A stretch of 9,209 bases of DNA, taken from the NCBI GenBank assembly GCA_023409755.1, contig JAEYRA010000161.1, forward strand, positions 1 to 9,209, read 5' to 3'. The stretch comes from Bacillota bacterium. GTDB lineage: Bacteria > Bacillota > Clostridia > Christensenellales > UMGS416. The translations under genes and the position numbers were made by a program. Each line of letters opens with the position of its first letter. The stretch's first letter is position 1. Positions 6,121-9,209 of this stretch are shown one piece after another. Under the pieces are notes generated by a model. The model worked only from the letters and a program-made list of their open reading frames with translations. It had not been told where the DNA came from and ran no database searches.

Positions 6121-7644
6121 TTATTTTGCGAGAAATTCATCCACTTGTTTTTGTACCACTTGAAGGATCTTGTCAAGCCCAGCTTCCTTCTGCTTCTGGA
6201 TGTATTCCGCCACGGCGGCATCCACGTCGTCCACCAGGCCGTACTCGATCAACGCACCGTATTCCAGATAGAGTGCGTCGCGAGCGGCGATCTCGTTCTT
6301 GATCTCGTCAGTGTTGGGCACGAAGCCTGCCAGCGGGGCTACGACGTTTTCCTTTTTGGCCATAAACTCGTCATTGAGCTTCCAGCTCTCCTTGCTGCGC
6401 GCTGCGGTTGGCTGCATCCGGCCGATGCGCCAGAAGCCCCACTGACTGTTCCATTCCATCCAGTTGGTGGTGGTGGCGTCCATCCCTTCGGGGAAGAGAT
6501 ATTCTCCGCTTTCACCCTTTACATAGGTTTCGCCCTCAATGCCGTAAAGCACCGAGTCATAAAATGCCTGATCGGTCCAGAGCAGGTCCAGGAACATCAA
6601 GGCGCGTTCGGGATTCCTGGCATTTTTGTTGATCGCGTTCAGGTTGTTGACGGGATTCTTGTTGGCAAAGTATCCATCAGGATACAGGAGCGAATAGTGC
6701 CGGAGAGGGTCCTTGTAACGGTCTTCGTATACGACGTACTCATACATATTGAAGCCGGAGAATACGTGCGTCGTACCCAAAGAATCATGCGCGGGCTTGT
6801 TGGTGTAGGCATCCCGCGGGAAGATTCCGGCGTCTACCCACTTCTTGGCATACTTACCCGCTTCGGCAAAGAGTTCGGTCTGCTCCTCCGGGATAAGCTT
6901 TACCTTCTCATCGGTCAGGTCATAGGTCAGATAGTGAAAGTCCCACTTAGCAAGGTTGTATTTGGGCTGCAGGAGGGTAACTACGTCATAGTCGCCTACA
7001 GACTCAAAGATATGGAACTTGCTTTCTGGGTTGGCGGCCTTCACCTTGGCAAGGAACGCATCCACGTCCTCGATAGTAGAGATGGCTTCGGGGTCCTGTT
7101 CCACGGGGTTTTCGATATAGGCGTTATTCCACCCAAACCACGGGCGCGGGTTGAACAGTGGCGTCCAAGGCACGCAATACATCCCGTCGCCTACCATGGT
7201 GGAGCGGAGCATCCCCTGCTCCTCCATATATTTGTAGTATTCGGGCATATACTTGGGCGCCAGTTCCTTAATGTCCATATACGCGCCCTTGTTGACCATT
7301 GTGTTGTAGGCCATCCAGTCACCGTCAAAGCACAAATCGAAATCGTCACCGGAGCTGATCTGCATCTGGAGTTTTTGGACATACTCGTCGCCCCAGGGGT
7401 AGAAGGTAATCTGGAAATCAGCGTTTAGGCGGTCGCCGGCCACCTCGGACACGTGCTTCCATACCGCCTCCTGTGCGGAGTACCCCGGGCCGCCGAACAC
7501 GAACTTGAGCGTTACGTGCTCCAGATCATTCCCCCCCGATGATTCACCGCCGGAAGCCAGCGGTGCTGATCCCGGTTGGGTGCAGCCGGGTATCAGCAGC
7601 GCGATTACGAGCAGGAGCGCACCAATGCGAAACAGGCTCTTCAT
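6121..7644 (-). CDS. Extracellular solute-binding lipoprotein of a carbohydrate ABC importer
   Basis: The 507-residue protein captures the substrate outside the membrane for the two permeases encoded upstream. It starts MKSLFRIG, continues with a hydrophobic core and ends its signal at LIPGC, with the lipidated cysteine at residue 21, followed by a Gly/Ser linker (22-40). The mature part is of the LplA/YtcQ type (CUT1-associated, long, rich in aromatic residues): VTLKFVFGGPG near 44-54, ITFYPWGDEYVQKLQMQISSG near 79-99, DLCFDGDW near 103-110, and YCVPWTPLFNPRPWFGWNNAYI near 156-177. Aromatic residues such as the Trp160-Trp172 group are plausible sugar-stacking positions. ATG 7644 is preceded by AAGGAGG with a 7-nt spacer. 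It lies 100 nt after permease 2 and before a terminator, as the last gene of the operon. The substrate is unknown; oligosaccharides are usual for this subfamily. The gene is clearly less GC-rich than comEC. Confidence 0.93.
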   Translation of the reverse strand: MKSLFRIGALLLVIALLIPGCTQPGSAPLASGGESSGGNDLEHVTLKFVFGGPGYSAQEAVWKHVSEVAGDRLNADFQITFYPWGDEYVQKLQMQISSGDDFDLCFDGDWMAYNTMVNKGAYMDIKELAPKYMPEYYKYMEEQGMLRSTMVGDGMYCVPWTPLFNPRPWFGWNNAYIENPVEQDPEAISTIEDVDAFLAKVKAANPESKFHIFESVGDYDVVTLLQPKYNLAKWDFHYLTYDLTDEKVKLIPEEQTELFAEAGKYAKKWVDAGIFPRDAYTNKPAHDSLGTTHVFSGFNMYEYVVYEDRYKDPLRHYSLLYPDGYFANKNPVNNLNAINKNARNPERALMFLDLLWTDQAFYDSVLYGIEGETYVKGESGEYLFPEGMDATTTNWMEWNSQWGFWRIGRMQPTAARSKESWKLNDEFMAKKENVVAPLAGFVPNTDEIKNEIAARDALYLEYGALIEYGLVDDVDAAVAEYIQKQKEAGLDKILQVVQKQVDEFLAK

Positions 7645-7695
7645 GTGGGTTCCTCCTTATCGGTTCCTGTTTTCGGGGAGGACATCGAGACCAGC

Positions 7696-7717
7696 GCCAT
7701 GCTCCCCGGGGCATGGC
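7696..7717. repeat. Inverted repeat between permease 2 and the solute-binding gene
   Basis: GCCATGC (7696-7702) and GCATGGC (7711-7717) form a perfect 7-bp stem around an 8-nt GC-rich loop that can pair further. No T run follows on the minus strand, so it is not a classic terminator. It sits in the 100-nt gap before the solute-binding gene, where a hairpin could protect the downstream mRNA or block decay from upstream. Confidence 0.55.
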
Positions 7718-7744
7718 AAAGGGTAAGAATCGGAAAATGCGCGG

Positions 7745-8662
7745 CTATCCCTTAACTGCGCCGACAATAATGCCCGACACGAAGTATTTCTGGATGAAGG
7801 GATACACCGCAATGATAGGACCCACCGTCACAATGGCGGTGGCAAGCTTCACGCCCTCGCTGGGGAGGTTGTCCAGTAGCTCTTTCATACCGGCGGCGTA
7901 TGTATTCGTCCGCAAAAACTGCACCTGGGATACGATGGAGCGCAAGATCAATTGCAGGGAGAAATATTCGGGCAAATCGTTGAGCATCAGGGAATTGTAC
8001 CAGTCGTTCCAATAGGCGATGGAGATGAACAGTGCCACCGTCGCCAAAACAGGCTTGGAAAGCGGAAAGATAATCTGCCAAAAGATACGAAACTGCCCCG
8101 CGCCGTCAATGGTGGCGGATTCTGCAATTTCAGCGGGGATCCCCAGATAATAGTTTCGGATGAGGAAAATGTTGAAGGGGCTGACCAGCATCGGCAGGAT
8201 CATCGACAAATAGGTATTGCGAAGGCTGAGAAGCTTGGTGCAAACGTAATACCAGGAGACCATGCCTCCATTGAGTACCATGGTGATGATGACGTATCCC
8301 ATCAAAACACGGCGGTACTTCACGCTTTCCACCGAGAGCGGGTAGGCGCTCAGCGAGCATACGAGAAGGTGCCCCAAGGTACCCAGCACCGTGACAATAA
8401 TGGTGACGCGATAACCGCTGTAGACACGCTCGGGGAAGAGGAAGAGTGTTTCGTAGGCGGCGGTGGAAAAGTTAGTGGGGATAATCTGATAACCGAAGCG
8501 CCGTATGTCGTCCTCCGGCATAAACGAACCCCCGAGCATCAGTAAAAAGGGCAGCACGCAAGCGAACCCCAGGGCAATCACGGACACATAGGCGAACACA
8601 GTAAATGCCCGACCATCTTTTTTCATGTGCGAACGGGTCCTCTTTGCAAACAGCATGGACAT
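7745..8662 (-). CDS. Carbohydrate ABC transporter permease 2 (LplC/YtcP-like)
   Basis: This 305-residue integral membrane protein is one half of the channel of a CUT1 sugar importer. It has about six membrane segments (around 20-44, 85-108, 118-140, 150-168, 205-222 and 273-292). The cytoplasmic EAA loop runs from 178 to 200 (EIAESATIDGAGQ...IIFPLSKP), the site that grips the ATPase. The C-terminal end FIQKYFVSGIIVGAVKG is the conserved tail of this family. ATG 8662 is preceded by AAGGAG with a short spacer. The gene begins 24 nt after the stop of permease 1, so the two are co-transcribed. No ATPase gene is present in the visible part of the operon; in many Bacillota such importers share an MsmX-type ATPase encoded elsewhere. 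Confidence 0.93.
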   Translation of the reverse strand: MSMLFAKRTRSHMKKDGRAFTVFAYVSVIALGFACVLPFLLMLGGSFMPEDDIRRFGYQIIPTNFSTAAYETLFLFPERVYSGYRVTIIVTVLGTLGHLLVCSLSAYPLSVESVKYRRVLMGYVIITMVLNGGMVSWYYVCTKLLSLRNTYLSMILPMLVSPFNIFLIRNYYLGIPAEIAESATIDGAGQFRIFWQIIFPLSKPVLATVALFISIAYWNDWYNSLMLNDLPEYFSLQLILRSIVSQVQFLRTNTYAAGMKELLDNLPSEGVKLATAIVTVGPIIAVYPFIQKYFVSGIIVGAVKG

Positions 8663-8686
8663 CGGTGCTCCTTCCTTTCCGCCTCT

Positions 8687-9209
8687 CTAAAACAGCGCAG
8701 CGTTTTTATCGATCCTTCGGGCCAGAGAATTGAAGGTGACCAGGATGATCCCCGAAAGGATGGACTGGATGAAGCTCGCTGCGCCGGACATTGTGAAGTC
8801 ACCCAGGCGGCGCAGGTTGCGGAAGATGAAGGTATCCAGCACATCCGTTGTGGAATACAGCAGCGGGTTGTCACCGATGATGGCGTAGTAGAAGGTGAAG
8901 TCCGAGTTCATTATGCGCCCCAAGGATAGGAGCGTCATCGTGATGATGGTGGTGCGCAGCAGCGGCAAGGTGATGTACCAAACCCTTTGCACGCGCCCGG
9001 CACCATCGATCTCCGCGGCCTCGTAGAGGGAGGCATCGATCCCCATAATGGAGGCCAGATAGATAACGGACACGTAGCCGCAGTTTTTCCAGGCGTGGAT
9101 GCTCGTCATGATCCCCCGCCAATACTGCGGCGATTCATACCAGCTGACGGGTTCCTGCCCCAGAGCCTTCAGCGCGCCGTTGAGCATTCCGTTATCGGTG
9201 TTGAGGAAC
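8687..9209 (-). CDS. Carbohydrate ABC transporter permease 1 (LplB-like), 5' end outside the window
   Basis: The visible 173 C-terminal residues of the partner permease run in frame to the right edge. The stretch FLNTDNGMLNGALKALG at the edge corresponds to the periplasmic loop that usually reads 'np..G.vN..L...G', so the Met at 9187 is internal and not the start. The EAA loop is SLYEAAEIDGAGRVQRVWYITLP, about 53-75 residues after that Met. The C-terminal part GDFTMSGAASFIQSILSGIILVTFN followed by a short basic end (SLARRIDKNAALF) is typical of LplB-type subunits. It pairs with permease 2 to form the heterodimeric channel. Roughly 130-150 N-terminal residues are missing by comparison with the family. 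The operon promoter must lie beyond the window. Confidence 0.92.
   Translation of the reverse strand, partial: FLNTDNGMLNGALKALGQEPVSWYESPQYWRGIMTSIHAWKNCGYVSVIYLASIMGIDASLYEAAEIDGAGRVQRVWYITLPLLRTTIITMTLLSLGRIMNSDFTFYYAIIGDNPLLYSTTDVLDTFIFRNLRRLGDFTMSGAASFIQSILSGIILVTFNSLARRIDKNAALF

Noticed and set aside
6002..6121. N-terminal extension of the MBL hydrolase to an upstream start at 6121.
   Set aside because: The added residues would be encoded across the promoter and the neighbouring terminator. The ATG at 6001 has a good ribosome binding site and matches the family's N-terminus.
6145..7428. A 427-codon open frame on the plus strand opposite the solute-binding gene.
   Set aside because: It is fully antisense to a gene with a clear signal peptide, ribosome binding site and family motifs; it has no ribosome binding site and no recognisable domain. 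Codon bias of the real gene leaves the opposite frame open.

Overview
The window looks like chromosomal DNA from a high-GC member of the Bacillota, most likely class Clostridia. The grounds are strong AGGAGG-type ribosome binding sites, TATAAT-type promoters, lipoprotein signal peptides typical of Gram-positive bacteria, and a comEC-holA-rpsT neighbourhood that I associate with this group. The genus cannot be fixed from the sequence. No RNA gene, CRISPR array, insertion sequence, integrase or phage gene is visible.

Layout, left to right. (1) Positions 1-764, minus strand: the N-terminal 254 codons of a lipoprotein with WG-like repeats, cut by the left edge. (2) 843-1352, minus: the substrate-binding (S) component of an ECF vitamin or nutrient transporter, with a leader of about 110 nt and a TATAAT box at 1469-1474. 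(3) 1353-1686: a divergent intergenic region carrying the ECF leader and promoter and the rpsT promoter. (4) 1687-1947, plus: rpsT (ribosomal protein S20), the only plus-strand gene. (5) 1963-1990: a perfect hairpin terminator that works in both directions between convergent rpsT and holA. (6) 2024-6001, minus: a tightly packed unit transcribed from a promoter near 6024-6029, in the order MBL-fold hydrolase, comEC (DNA uptake channel), holA (DNA polymerase III delta). The gap between the first two is 2 nt, and comEC overlaps holA by 26 nt. (7) 6080-6106: terminator of the next unit. (8) 6121-9209, minus: a CUT1-type carbohydrate importer without its ATPase, in the order permease 1 (5' end beyond the window), permease 2, solute-binding lipoprotein.

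The comEC-holA block is conserved DNA-processing machinery, while the ABC operon is a nutrient-uptake module of visibly lower GC. The most notable points are: a ComEC whose C-terminal metallo-beta-lactamase-like region has lost the metal-binding signature while a complete MBL enzyme sits two bases upstream; a structured leader and an inverted repeat at the promoter of the ECF gene; and an inverted repeat between permease 2 and the solute-binding gene. I found no convincing wholly new system.
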